Shown here in pieces: positions 16,030 through 24,019 of a stretch of 40,078 nt of DNA (its first letter is position 1; each line of letters starts with the position of its first letter). The position numbers were made by a program, and so were the translations under genes. The stretch is from Flavobacteriales bacterium (lineage in GTDB: Bacteria > Bacteroidota > Bacteroidia > Flavobacteriales_D > Crocinitomicaceae), in NCBI GenBank assembly GCA_947470515.1, contig CANITF010000028.1, positions 1-40,078 of the forward strand. The letters are read 5' to 3'. The notes under the pieces are model-generated. The model searched no databases. It saw only the letters and a program-made list of their open reading frames with translations, and was not told the DNA's origin.

Positions 16030-16215
16030 TTATTTTAATTTACCTTCTTTTTCCGCTTTTGCAGATAACTTACGTTGCAAATTCAACCAATAGAATAGGC
16101 CTACAAATCCAAGAACGATTAATGAGTAATTGAACTTGTTTCCAATTACTTCAAAAAACCCAAAAGTCCATTGTAAAAAATCTGCTATTCCGTAAAAAAA
16201 TGGTGAAGAACTCAT
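16030..16215 (-). CDS. Small single-pass membrane protein
   Basis: 61 aa. An aromatic-rich N-terminus (FFYGIADFLQWTFGFFEV) is followed by a membrane helix at about 30-47 (SLIVLGFVGLFYWLNLQ) and a Lys/Glu-rich basic tail. Short proteins of this kind are common near housekeeping genes in Flavobacteriales, with no known function that I can name. It is flanked by a strong terminator downstream and a spacer of 96 bases upstream, so it is probably a single-gene unit. A near-consensus -7 box (TTTCTTTG) lies at 16232-16239. Confidence 0.72.
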   Translation of the reverse strand: MSSSPFFYGIADFLQWTFGFFEVIGNKFNYSLIVLGFVGLFYWLNLQRKLSAKAEKEGKLK

Positions 16216-16311
16216 CTTGTTTGTTTTTATATAATGACAAAGAAAGTGATTTTTATTAAAAAAAAAAGCATTTTGAACTAGAAAATCACTTATTTGAAAT
16301 CATTCTATGTT

Positions 16312-17109
16312 TTATTCTATTATTTGACCTGATTTATTCAATGCTGTTACCGCTAGAGTCAATTCAATAAAATCATCTACAGATAGTCTTTCGGGGCGCA
16401 AAGTAAGAAATGGATGATCGAAATCTGTTCCGCTAATTAACTGTTTTATCGAGTTTCGAATCGTCTTTCTGCGTTGATTAAAACTCATTTTCACCAATTG
16501 AATGAACAGTTTTTCATCACACGGTAAAGCGCCTCTTTCATTTCGTGTGCAACGAATTACACCCGATTTTACTTTTGGTGGTGGATTAAACACATGCTCA
16601 TCAACCGTAAAGCAATATTCAATATCATAGAATGCCTGAAAAATAACACTCATAATGCCGTACTTTTTAGAACCAGGCTTTTCCGCAATGCGCTCAGCAA
16701 CTTCTTTTTGAAACATTCCCATTATTTCAGGAATTTGGTTTCTATAATCCAAACATTTGAAAAGAATCTGTGTTGAAATATTGTATGGAAAATTTCCAAC
16801 GACACCAAAAGGCTCTTCTCCCATGATTTTCGTCAAATCCATTTTCAAAAAGTCTTGTTCAATTATTTTGTTTTCCAGAATTGGGTAATGCTCGTTCAAA
16901 TAGGCGATTGAATCTCTGTCGATTTCGATAACATACAAATCCAACTCTTCGCGCTTCACTAAATATTCTGTAAGCGCTCCAGTTCCCGGACCAATTTCCA
17001 ATACTTTATTGCAACCTTGGTGATTCCTATATTGATCTGCGATTTTTTGACAGATGTTTTTATCAATCAAAAAATGTTGCCCGAGGTGTTTCTTTGCTCT
17101 TACTTTCAT
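16312..17109 (-). CDS. rsmA: 16S rRNA dimethyladenosine transferase
   Basis: 265 aa, normal length. Also called KsgA. It dimethylates two adjacent adenosines near the 3' end of 16S rRNA with S-adenosylmethionine during small-subunit assembly. Visible motifs: QHFLIDKNI near residue 11, the SAM-binding LEIGPGTGALT (37-47), the acidic VIEIDRD (60-65) and catalytic NFPY (106-109), then FNPPPKVKSGVI and FNQRRKTIRNS in the C-terminal domain. It follows the DUF4286 gene by one base, so they are co-transcribed. Confidence 0.96.
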   Translation of the reverse strand: MKVRAKKHLGQHFLIDKNICQKIADQYRNHQGCNKVLEIGPGTGALTEYLVKREELDLYVIEIDRDSIAYLNEHYPILENKIIEQDFLKMDLTKIMGEEPFGVVGNFPYNISTQILFKCLDYRNQIPEIMGMFQKEVAERIAEKPGSKKYGIMSVIFQAFYDIEYCFTVDEHVFNPPPKVKSGVIRCTRNERGALPCDEKLFIQLVKMSFNQRRKTIRNSIKQLISGTDFDHPFLTLRPERLSVDDFIELTLAVTALNKSGQIIE

Positions 17110-17110
17110 T

Positions 17111-17422
17111 CTATTTAAATTCTTCTATGACGTGTAAAAATGTACGAAACGCAGCGAATTTGCCGATATATTTTTCTGAATGACTTTTCTGAAGTAAAGG
17201 CGCATGTTTTGATTGATACTCATCTAACAGCTCTTGATTTGGAGATAAATATGTGATTGCAAACGTCACTCCTCCCTCTTCTTCTCCTTGAACACGTGAA
17301 AGTCTACTTTCAACAAAACAACCTGTTGCCATCACTTCAGGAATATGAATTGTTCGCATCCAAGAAAGCCATTCTTCAGAAACAGATGGGTCAATACTAA
17401 CGGTAACATTGTATAAAATCAT
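17111..17422 (-). CDS. DUF4286 family protein
   Basis: 103 aa of a small ferredoxin-like-fold family restricted mainly to Bacteroidota. It begins MILYNVTVSIDPSV, then WMRTIHIPEVMATGCF and FAITYLSPN, all typical. Function is unknown; it probably acts in the cytoplasm, as no signal or membrane helix is seen. It directly precedes ksgA with a one-base gap. A -7 box (TAACTTTG) ends only four bases before the ATG, so the transcript may have no leader. Confidence 0.85.
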   Translation of the reverse strand: MILYNVTVSIDPSVSEEWLSWMRTIHIPEVMATGCFVESRLSRVQGEEEGGVTFAITYLSPNQELLDEYQSKHAPLLQKSHSEKYIGKFAAFRTFLHVIEEFK

Positions 17423-17426
17423 AGTG

Positions 17427-17434
17427 CAAAGTTA
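17427..17434 (-). promoter_or_regulatory. -7 promoter box abutting the DUF4286 start
   Basis: TAACTTTG on the minus strand is followed by CACT and then ATG. With the usual distance from box to transcript start, transcription would begin at or beside the start codon. Confidence 0.6.
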
Positions 17435-17533
17435 CGTAGAATGATGCATTAGGAATTAGGAATTGGGAATTTAATTTAGTTCACTATTTAAATCAACTCA
17501 TCCCTAATAAAACCCTCTTTCCGCGAAAATTCC

Positions 17534-17541
17534 TATTTTTG
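17534..17541 (+). promoter_or_regulatory. -7 promoter box for yicC-gmk-nadD
   Basis: TATTTTTG matches TAnnTTTG and ends 15 bases before the chosen ATG. Its last bases form a TTG in frame with yicC, which excludes that TTG as the translation start. Confidence 0.6.
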
Positions 17542-17556
17542 ACAAAAACACGTACT

Positions 17557-18423
17557 ATGTTAATGTCCATGACCGGTTTTGGAAAAGCGACCGGAAACTT
17601 TCAAGATAAAAAAGTATCAATTGAAATTCGTTCTCTAAATAGCAAGACTTTAGATTTAAATGTTCGCATGTCTTCCGCTTATCGGGAAATAGAAGCTGAG
17701 ATTCGAAAAGTGATTAGCGCATATATGGATCGTGGGAAAGTAGACGTTAACATCAATGTGGACAATACTGGAGACACTAAAAACTTTACTTTAAATAAAG
17801 ATTTGGCAAAAGCATATTATGCCGATTTGAAAGAAGTGAATGAACTAATTGGTGAAAAATCAGTTGACTATTTAGCCATGATTTTAAAAATGCCTGATAT
17901 TCTAATCAATGAAAGAGAGGAAATTGGTCAGGAAGAAAAAGATTGGATTTTGGAATTGACGAAAGAAGCATGTGAAAACATGAATGAATTCAGACGTCAA
18001 GAAGGAATAGCATTGGAAGTTGAATTTACAGAGCGCATTGAAGATATCCGTCGCTTGCTTAATGAAGTTCCAAAATACGAAAATGAGCGCGTTGAAATTG
18101 TCCGTGCACGGATGAAAAAAGGATTAGAAGAATTAGAAAACAGCAAGCACGATGATAACCGTTTGGAACAAGAAATGATTTTTTACATTGAGAAATTAGA
18201 CGTTTCAGAAGAAAAAATGCGTTTAAGCAACCACTTGGACTACTATTTAGAAACGATGGTTCTTCCGCTTTCTGGGAAAAAATTAGGATTCATTTCTCAA
18301 GAAATTGGTCGTGAAGTAAATACCTTAGGAAGTAAAAGTAACCACGCGGAAATGCAAAAATTAGTTGTTGACATGAAAGACAACTTGGAAAAGATTAAAG
18401 AACAAATATTAAATACACTTTAA
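17557..18423 (+). CDS. yicC: YicC/YloC family endoribonuclease
   Basis: 288 aa from the ATG at 17557, which gives MLMSMTGFGKATG, matching the family's usual start MIKSMTGYG; a longer TTG start lies inside the promoter box. YicC proteins are endoribonucleases that affect RNA turnover and stress responses. Family segments: SLNSKTLDLNVRMS near 35, then a long helical middle, and the C-terminal domain with KLGFISQEIGREVNTLGSKSNH followed by VVDMKDNLEKIKEQ. It is first in an operon with gmk (30-base gap) and nadD. The 5' leader would be only about 10 bases. Confidence 0.93.
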   Translation: MLMSMTGFGKATGNFQDKKVSIEIRSLNSKTLDLNVRMSSAYREIEAEIRKVISAYMDRGKVDVNINVDNTGDTKNFTLNKDLAKAYYADLKEVNELIGEKSVDYLAMILKMPDILINEREEIGQEEKDWILELTKEACENMNEFRRQEGIALEVEFTERIEDIRRLLNEVPKYENERVEIVRARMKKGLEELENSKHDDNRLEQEMIFYIEKLDVSEEKMRLSNHLDYYLETMVLPLSGKKLGFISQEIGREVNTLGSKSNHAEMQKLVVDMKDNLEKIKEQILNTL

Positions 18424-18453
18424 GCTGATTGCAAAATTAGCATTAAGTAAAAA

Positions 18454-19035
18454 ATGAATTTTATGCCAAAAGGAGGTAAATGTATTATCTTTTCTGCTCC
18501 ATCAGGAGCTGGTAAAACAACGATTGTTCATGCGTTGTTGGATGCAAATATTGGACTAGAATTTTCGGTTTCTGCATGCAGTAGAGATCCAAGGTCAAAT
18601 GAAATTGATGGAAAAGATTACCATTTTTTAGGGGTTGATGGATTCAAAAAACACATTGAGGATGAGGCTTTTGTTGAATGGGAAGAGGTGTACACGAATA
18701 ACTTTTATGGAACACTAAAATCAGAAATTGAACAAATTTGGTCACACGGAAAAACTGTGATTTTTGATGTTGATGTAGTAGGTGGGTTGAACCTTAAAAA
18801 AGTATTTCAAGAAAATGCACTTGCTATTTTTGTTCAACCACCCAGCTATGAAGAACTTGAAAAACGGTTGCGTCACAGAAGTACTGAAACAGAAGATAAA
18901 ATTTTGCAACGTATGAGCAAAGCACATAAAGAATTGAATAGCGCTCCAGAATTTGATTTTATTTTGATCAACGATGATTTAGACAAAGCAATACTTAAAG
19001 CAAAAGAATTGGTTCAAGAATTTATATCAAAATGA
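18454..19035 (+). CDS. gmk: Guanylate kinase
   Basis: 193 aa. It phosphorylates GMP to GDP with ATP in the cytoplasm. It has the P-loop SAPSGAGKTT (14-23), the GMP-binding region SACSRDPRSNEIDGKDYHF (about 41-59), VEWEEVYTNNFYGT and the lid segment RLRHRSTETEDKI. A second ATG at 18463 would give a protein three residues shorter and is equally plausible. It lies in the order yicC-gmk-nadD, a familiar grouping in Bacteroidota, and its end overlaps nadD by four bases. Confidence 0.96.
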   Translation: MNFMPKGGKCIIFSAPSGAGKTTIVHALLDANIGLEFSVSACSRDPRSNEIDGKDYHFLGVDGFKKHIEDEAFVEWEEVYTNNFYGTLKSEIEQIWSHGKTVIFDVDVVGGLNLKKVFQENALAIFVQPPSYEELEKRLRHRSTETEDKILQRMSKAHKELNSAPEFDFILINDDLDKAILKAKELVQEFISK

Positions 19036-19646
19036 AAATCGGATTATATTTCGGGACTTTTAATCCTATCCATGTTGGACATTTGGTAATCGCCAATTAC
19101 ATGGCTGACTTCACTGAATTGGATCAAGTTTGGATGGTCGTTTCGCCACATAACCCATTGAAAGAAAAAGCAACGTTATTAACTGATATGCACCGTTTGG
19201 CCTTGGTGAAAGTTGCAATTGACGATAACTCAAAACTTCGTGCGAGTGATATAGAATTTAACCTTCCAAAACCAAGTTATACTTCTACAACACTCGCATA
19301 TTTAAAGGAAAAATATCCAGAAAATGAGTTCGCTTTGATCATGGGTGAAGACAACTTGCGCACGTTACACAAATGGAAAAACCATGAAACAATCTTAAAG
19401 AATCATAAGATTTATGTTTATCCGAGGGTTTTAACAACGCAAGAAGAGGCAGAAGTTTCAGATATTAATGCTAAAATTGGCAATGACTTTTCACAAAATG
19501 CAAATGTTATTTTCTGTGAGGACGCACCTGTAATGAAAGTGTCTGCAACATTTGTAAGAAATGCCATTAAAGACGGAAAAGACGTGCGGTATTTATTGAC
19601 CGAACCCGTGCATAAATACATCGAAGAGATGCACTTTTATAAGTAA
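19032..19646 (+). CDS. nadD: Nicotinate-nucleotide adenylyltransferase
   Basis: 204 aa. It adenylates nicotinic acid mononucleotide in NAD synthesis. It shows the nucleotidyltransferase start GTFNPIHVGHL (8-18), WMVVSPHNPLK, the mid-protein FALIMGEDNL and the C-terminal VSATFVRNAIKDG corresponding to the ISTSxIR motif. The ATG overlaps the gmk stop (ATGA), suggesting coupled translation. It is the last gene of its operon; no clear hairpin terminator follows, only a repeat-containing spacer. Confidence 0.95.
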   Translation: MKIGLYFGTFNPIHVGHLVIANYMADFTELDQVWMVVSPHNPLKEKATLLTDMHRLALVKVAIDDNSKLRASDIEFNLPKPSYTSTTLAYLKEKYPENEFALIMGEDNLRTLHKWKNHETILKNHKIYVYPRVLTTQEEAEVSDINAKIGNDFSQNANVIFCEDAPVMKVSATFVRNAIKDGKDVRYLLTEPVHKYIEEMHFYK

Positions 19647-19653
19647 TTAAAAA

Positions 19654-19814
19654 GAGTTATTAATTGCGAATTACAAGTTGCTAGTTATTTGAATTGTTAT
19701 TTACAGGTGTAAATTCGGGTATTAAATTTTTATTGCGCCTCAATTAATGACTTTTGTAACGATCTATTGTGATTTGAGAGAGTTGTTAATTGCGAATTAC
19801 AAGTTGCTAGTTAT
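19654..19814. repeat. Two 35-bp direct repeats in spacer
   Basis: The 35-base segment at 19654-19688 recurs at 19780-19814 with one difference (GAGTTATTAATTGCG versus GAGTTGTTAATTGCG). It lies in the 251-base gap after nadD, which has no gene. Confidence 0.9.
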
Positions 19815-19835
19815 AATTTTCGAATGAGAACAAAT

Positions 19836-19886
19836 CTATGTGACCTATGTGTCACTTCGACAAGCTCAGTGCATCGCTATGTGGTT
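19836..19886. repeat. Dispersed intergenic module (copy also near 37.6 kb)
   Basis: A CTATGTG(A/G)CCTATGTGTCAC segment followed by TTCGACAAGCTCAGTG and a closing CTATGTGG. The same module appears at 37571-37613 and 37668-37719, and shortened at 37774-37801. This looks like a REP-type intergenic repeat. Confidence 0.85.
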
Positions 19887-19897
19887 TTATTTTTTTT

Positions 19898-20554
19898 TTA
19901 CAGCTTCATTTCTGGAACAAAATCTGGAACAACTAAATCTCCCTCTGTTTTTGAAATTATTTCTTCGACAGAAACTCCAGGAGCGCGTTCTAGCAGATAG
20001 AACTTATTGTCTTTGATTTCCAAAACTGCCAATTCAGTTACGACTTTCTTAACGCATCCAACGCCCGTTAAAGGCAAGCTACATTTCTTTAAAATTTTCG
20101 ATTCTCCTTCACGGTTTGAATGCATCATGGCAACGATAATATTTTCTGCTGAAGCAACAAGGTCCATCGCTCCACCCATTCCTTTTACCATTTTACCTGG
20201 AATTTTCCAATTGGCAATATCTCCATTTTGAGAAACTTCCATTGCACCAAGAACAGTCAATTGAACATGTTGACCACGAATCATCGCAAAAGACGTTGCT
20301 GAATCAAAGAATGCAGCTCCTTTTAACGTTGTTATCGTTTGTTTTCCTGCATTGATAAGGTCAGCGTCTTCTTCTCCTTCAAAAGGAAATGGACCCATCC
20401 CTAGAACGCCATTTTCTGATTGAAATTCAACTTCAATTCCTTCAGGTATATAATTAGCTACCAACGTAGGAATTCCAATTCCCAAATTAACATACCAACC
20501 GTCTCTCAATTCTTGAGCAATTCGTTTTGCAATCCCTATTTTATCCAGTGCCAT
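19898..20554 (-). CDS. scoB: 3-oxoacid CoA-transferase subunit B
   Basis: 218 aa. With subunit A it moves CoA from succinyl-CoA to acetoacetate in ketone-body use. The catalytic Glu lies in the SENG motif (Glu47, EFQSENGVLGMG); GIGIPT is at 25-30, then DLINAGKQTITTLKGAAFFDS and MGGAMDLVAS. It is separated from scoA by 211 bases that hold a tandem duplication of the scoA/scoB junction, so the distance is unusual for a gene pair that is normally adjacent. Confidence 0.94.
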   Translation of the reverse strand: MALDKIGIAKRIAQELRDGWYVNLGIGIPTLVANYIPEGIEVEFQSENGVLGMGPFPFEGEEDADLINAGKQTITTLKGAAFFDSATSFAMIRGQHVQLTVLGAMEVSQNGDIANWKIPGKMVKGMGGAMDLVASAENIIVAMMHSNREGESKILKKCSLPLTGVGCVKKVVTELAVLEIKDNKFYLLERAPGVSVEEIISKTEGDLVVPDFVPEMKL

Positions 20555-20786
20555 TTTTTAATATTTGAAAATTATTGAATTCAAAAATTTGAAGCATGCA
20601 TTCAAATAATCAAATCTCCGAATTATTGATTTTTTATTTTGTGCGAACAGTGCGTTTTGCAATACCAATTTTATCTAAAGCCATTTTCTTTAAAATTTGA
20701 AAATTCTTGAATTCAAAAATTTGAAGCATGCATTCAAATAATTAAATCTTCGAATTATTGATTTTTTATTTTGTGCGAACAGTGCG
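20523..20786. repeat. Tandem duplication of the scoA-scoB junction, period about 130-132 bp
   Basis: Copy 1 (about 20523-20654) and copy 2 (about 20653-20786) each contain the first codons of scoB, an AT-rich spacer with GAAGCATGCATTC, and the last codons of scoA. The two scoA-type stop codons lie exactly 132 bases apart (20634 and 20766). The extra copy splits the normal junction. Confidence 0.92.
20634..20684 (-). pseudogene. 16-codon chimeric scoB/scoA remnant
   Basis: A small frame ATG (20684) to TAA (20634) encodes MALDKIGIAKRTVRTK: the first eleven residues of scoB joined to the last five of scoA. It arises at the boundary of the two duplication copies. It could be translated with a real scoB start context, but a function is unlikely. 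Confidence 0.8.
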
Positions 20787-21461
20787 CTGTTCAATGCGTT
20801 TTTCAAACTTTTCACCTTTAAAAATGCGTTGTACAAAAATTCCGGGTGTGTGAATGAAGTTTGGGTCTAATTCTCCAGCTGGCACTAATTCTTCCACCTC
20901 AGCAATAGTGATTTTTCCTGCCATTGCCATCATTGGATTAAAATTGCACGCTGTTGCTTTAAAAACTAGGTTTCCTTCAGTATCTCCTTTCCACGCTTTA
21001 ACGATAGCGAAATCTGCTGTTAACGCACTTTCTAAAATATGTGGTTTGCCATTAAAAACGCGCACTTCTTTTCCTTCTGCTACTTCAGTTCCGTAACCGG
21101 CAGGCGTAAAAAATGCTGGAATTCCTGCCCCACCAGCTCTGCATCTTTCAGCCAAACTTCCTTGAGGAATTAGATCAACTTCTAATTCACCAGAAAGCAT
21201 TTGACGCTCGAATTCTGCGTTTTCTCCAACATAAGAACTAATCATTTTTTTGATTTGTTTCTCTTGTAACAATAATCCAAGACCAAAATCATCAACTCCT
21301 GCATTGTTCGAAATGCACGTTAAATCTTTGACCTTCATTTTTACTAATTGTGCTATTGAATTTTCTGGAATTCCACACAAGCCAAAGCCACCAAGCATCA
21401 AAGTCATTCCACTTTCGATACCTGTTAATGCTTCTTCAACATTTTTTACAACTTTATTCAT
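20766..21461 (-). CDS. scoA: 3-oxoacid CoA-transferase subunit A
   Basis: 231 aa. It is the partner of subunit B in succinyl-CoA:acetoacetate CoA transfer. Family features: [12 protein letters not shown], the Gly-rich [16 protein letters not shown] (18-33), [16 protein letters not shown], and [16 protein letters not shown] with [12 protein letters not shown]. It starts 3 bases after the stop of the PBP1A gene, so it is probably read from that transcript. The last five codons are duplicated downstream. Confidence 0.94.
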   Translation of the reverse strand: MNKVVKNVEEALTGIESGMTLMLGGFGLCGIPENSIAQLVKMKVKDLTCISNNAGVDDFGLGLLLQEKQIKKMISSYVGENAEFERQMLSGELEVDLIPQGSLAERCRAGGAGIPAFFTPAGYGTEVAEGKEVRVFNGKPHILESALTADFAIVKAWKGDTEGNLVFKATACNFNPMMAMAGKITIAEVEELVPAGELDPNFIHTPGIFVQRIFKGEKFEKRIEQRTVRTK

Positions 21462-21464
21462 TTC

Positions 21465-23963
21465 TTATAAACCAAAATTTGATGTGTCAGCTGGGGCATC
21501 CAAAATATCATCCCCTGAGCAAGAAAACATTTTTGGGTCGTAGGACCGTGGTTCTGCGAAATCTGTTGTAGAAAGTGCGACCACTGGATCTTTATATACT
21601 TTTTGCATGTAATACCCATAAATTGGTAGCGCCATTCTTCCTCCTTGTCCCCATTCCATTGTTTTAAACCTAACAGATCTATCTTCTGCACCAACCCAAA
21701 CTCCAGTAACCAATTCAGGTGTTAAACCAACGAACCATCCATCAGCATTACTTTGTGTTGTTCCAGTTTTACCAGCAGTTGGAGCTAAAATATTTCCCCA
21801 TGATCTTCCACCTCTTAAGCTTCCAGCCGTTCCTCTCGTAACAACTTGCTTCATCATTTTCAACGTTTCGTATGCCACATTCTCATTCAATACTTCCTTA
21901 GAATATGGTTTTGCATTGTAGATTACGTTTCCATTTCTATCTTCAATTCGAAGGATTGTTGTTGGACGGTTAAAAATTCCATTGTTCGCAAATATTGTTT
22001 GCGCTCCAACTAATTCAAATAAAGATAAATCCATGATTCCAAGACACATTGCTGGTACCTCATCTTCTGGACGCATATTGATATCCATTTGTTTCAACAA
22101 TTTTGAAATGGTCTTTGGTCCAGCATAACCGCCCATTTTTGACATCACACCAACTGTAATATTGTTCATCGACATTGCCAAACCTGTCTCAGCTGATACA
22201 ACTCCTGCTTCAGATCCACCTGCATTTCGTGGACACCAACGACCATCAACATCACCATCTGAATTTTGTAAGTCAACACAATAAGCCGTATTTGCAAACT
22301 GTGTACACGGCTTCACAACACCCATAGCGATTGCCGTTCCGTAAACGAACGGTTTAATTGTTGAACCAACTTGTCTGCGTCCTTGTTTTACGTGATCAAA
22401 AGCGAAATGATTAAAATTTGCTCCACCAACCCATGCTTTTACAAACCCAGTTTGAGGTTCAATTGAAATTAAACCTGCATGTAAAAATGATTTATAATAG
22501 CGAATTGAATCATTTGGGGACATTGTAGTATCAGCTTCTCCTTTCCATGAGAAAACTCTCATCGAAATTGCAGTGTTGAAGTTTGAACTTATTTCACTAT
22601 CCGATAACCCTTGTGCTTTCAGAGAACTATATCTCGGAGAATTTTTTCTTGCTGAATTCATGATTGATTCAGCTTCGGAATCATTAATAGAATTCGTGAA
22701 AGGATAATTACGCAAATTTCGATTGTTTTGATCAAACGCTTTTTGTAATTCATCTTTCAAATGTCGTTCAACAGCTTCTTCTGCATATTTCTGAAGATTT
22801 GCGTCAATCGTAGTATAAATTTTCAATCCATCGCGGTAAATATCATAGGTCGTTCCATCCTGACGTTTGTATTTCCAAGAACCGTCCGTGTTTTTTTCTT
22901 TGAATAAGGCGGTCAATTCTTTTCTAACATTTTCTCTAAAATAAGGAGCCATTCCTTGTTTGTGATCTACAACTTGATAATCTATTACCAATGGCTTCAG
23001 TTTTAGAAGATCAAATTCTTCTTGTGTCAATTTATTGCGCAGTGCTTCGTTATTTGAATTACTATTTTTCAACCATTGAAACAATACTTGGTTTCTTCTT
23101 GAAACTGCTCTCAATGAATCGGCAGCGCGACTTTCAGCAATTTCCACTTCTGTTACAGCGTCTAAAGCTACTTCTTTGTCCGCAGCAATAGAACGGCGGT
23201 AGTTCTTAATCTTGTGAGAATAAGGATTAAACAAAGAAGGGTTTTTACACATTCCCACTAACATTGCTGCTTCTTCTCTCGTAAGATTTATAGGTTTTTT
23301 ATTGAAATACACCTTTGCTGCGTTTTCAATTCCAACAGCATTGTACAAGAAGTCGAATTGATTCAAGTACATCGTGATTATTTCTTCTTTTGTAAAACGC
23401 TTTTCTAAACGTGTAGCGATGATGTTTTCGCGCACTTTTTCGTTTATTCTTCTGAACATTCTTCCAATTCTACCGCCAGAATTTCCACCGATAGATTCTC
23501 CATTTGCACGCGCTTGTTCTTCTCGTTCTCGTTGTTGTAAGGTGAATAACAATTTCGCTAATTGTTGAGAAATTGTTGACGCTCCTCCAGCTCCTCCAAC
23601 ATTTACAATGGCACGACCTAAAGCTTTGAAATCTACACCAGAGTGTTCTATAAATCGCTCATCTTCCGTTGAGATTAACGCATCTGTAACGAATGGAGAT
23701 ATTTCTCTGTATTCAACACTCGTTCTATTCACTTTCCAATATCTTCCAAGTTCGGTTTCGCCATCGTCGGCATAAACAACGGATGCTAATAATTCAGGCG
23801 GATTATCAAGCATTTCAACTGGAGGGAGATCATCCTCAGATTGGAATAAAAATAAAAGACTTACTATTACAAAAGGAAACATGGCAAAACCCCAAAAGGC
23901 GTATGTCATTTTTTTCTTGCCTACTTCAGAAAAAGCAACTTTAGTTTCTTTTCTATCCTTCAT
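21465..23963 (-). CDS. Class A penicillin-binding protein (PBP1A type)
   Basis: 832 aa. A bifunctional peptidoglycan synthase: short cytoplasmic start, one membrane helix (20-40), a GT51 transglycosylase domain with catalytic EDERF (100-104) and GASTISQQLAK (127-137), and a transpeptidase domain with STIK (534-537), SMN (598-600) and KTG (732-734). It polymerises glycan strands and crosslinks them outside the inner membrane. All catalytic motifs are present. It lies 56 bases after rodA-side genes on the same strand order and 3 bases before scoA, a metabolically unrelated neighbour. Confidence 0.94.
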   Translation of the reverse strand: MKDRKETKVAFSEVGKKKMTYAFWGFAMFPFVIVSLLFLFQSEDDLPPVEMLDNPPELLASVVYADDGETELGRYWKVNRTSVEYREISPFVTDALISTEDERFIEHSGVDFKALGRAIVNVGGAGGASTISQQLAKLLFTLQQREREEQARANGESIGGNSGGRIGRMFRRINEKVRENIIATRLEKRFTKEEIITMYLNQFDFLYNAVGIENAAKVYFNKKPINLTREEAAMLVGMCKNPSLFNPYSHKIKNYRRSIAADKEVALDAVTEVEIAESRAADSLRAVSRRNQVLFQWLKNSNSNNEALRNKLTQEEFDLLKLKPLVIDYQVVDHKQGMAPYFRENVRKELTALFKEKNTDGSWKYKRQDGTTYDIYRDGLKIYTTIDANLQKYAEEAVERHLKDELQKAFDQNNRNLRNYPFTNSINDSEAESIMNSARKNSPRYSSLKAQGLSDSEISSNFNTAISMRVFSWKGEADTTMSPNDSIRYYKSFLHAGLISIEPQTGFVKAWVGGANFNHFAFDHVKQGRRQVGSTIKPFVYGTAIAMGVVKPCTQFANTAYCVDLQNSDGDVDGRWCPRNAGGSEAGVVSAETGLAMSMNNITVGVMSKMGGYAGPKTISKLLKQMDINMRPEDEVPAMCLGIMDLSLFELVGAQTIFANNGIFNRPTTILRIEDRNGNVIYNAKPYSKEVLNENVAYETLKMMKQVVTRGTAGSLRGGRSWGNILAPTAGKTGTTQSNADGWFVGLTPELVTGVWVGAEDRSVRFKTMEWGQGGRMALPIYGYYMQKVYKDPVVALSTTDFAEPRSYDPKMFSCSGDDILDAPADTSNFGL

Positions 23964-24019
23964 ATCAGATTATTTTTTGTAAAAATAAAGATTTCTTTCA
24001 TTCATTGTGTGCTTTTTAG

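Noticed and set aside
16245-16290. AGTGATTTT / AAAATCACT hairpin after ksgA
   Set aside because: The 28-base loop and AT-rich stem make it a weak terminator candidate, so I did not list it.
17539-17556. TTG start for YicC
   Set aside because: The TTG is the last part of the -7 promoter box, so it would not be transcribed.
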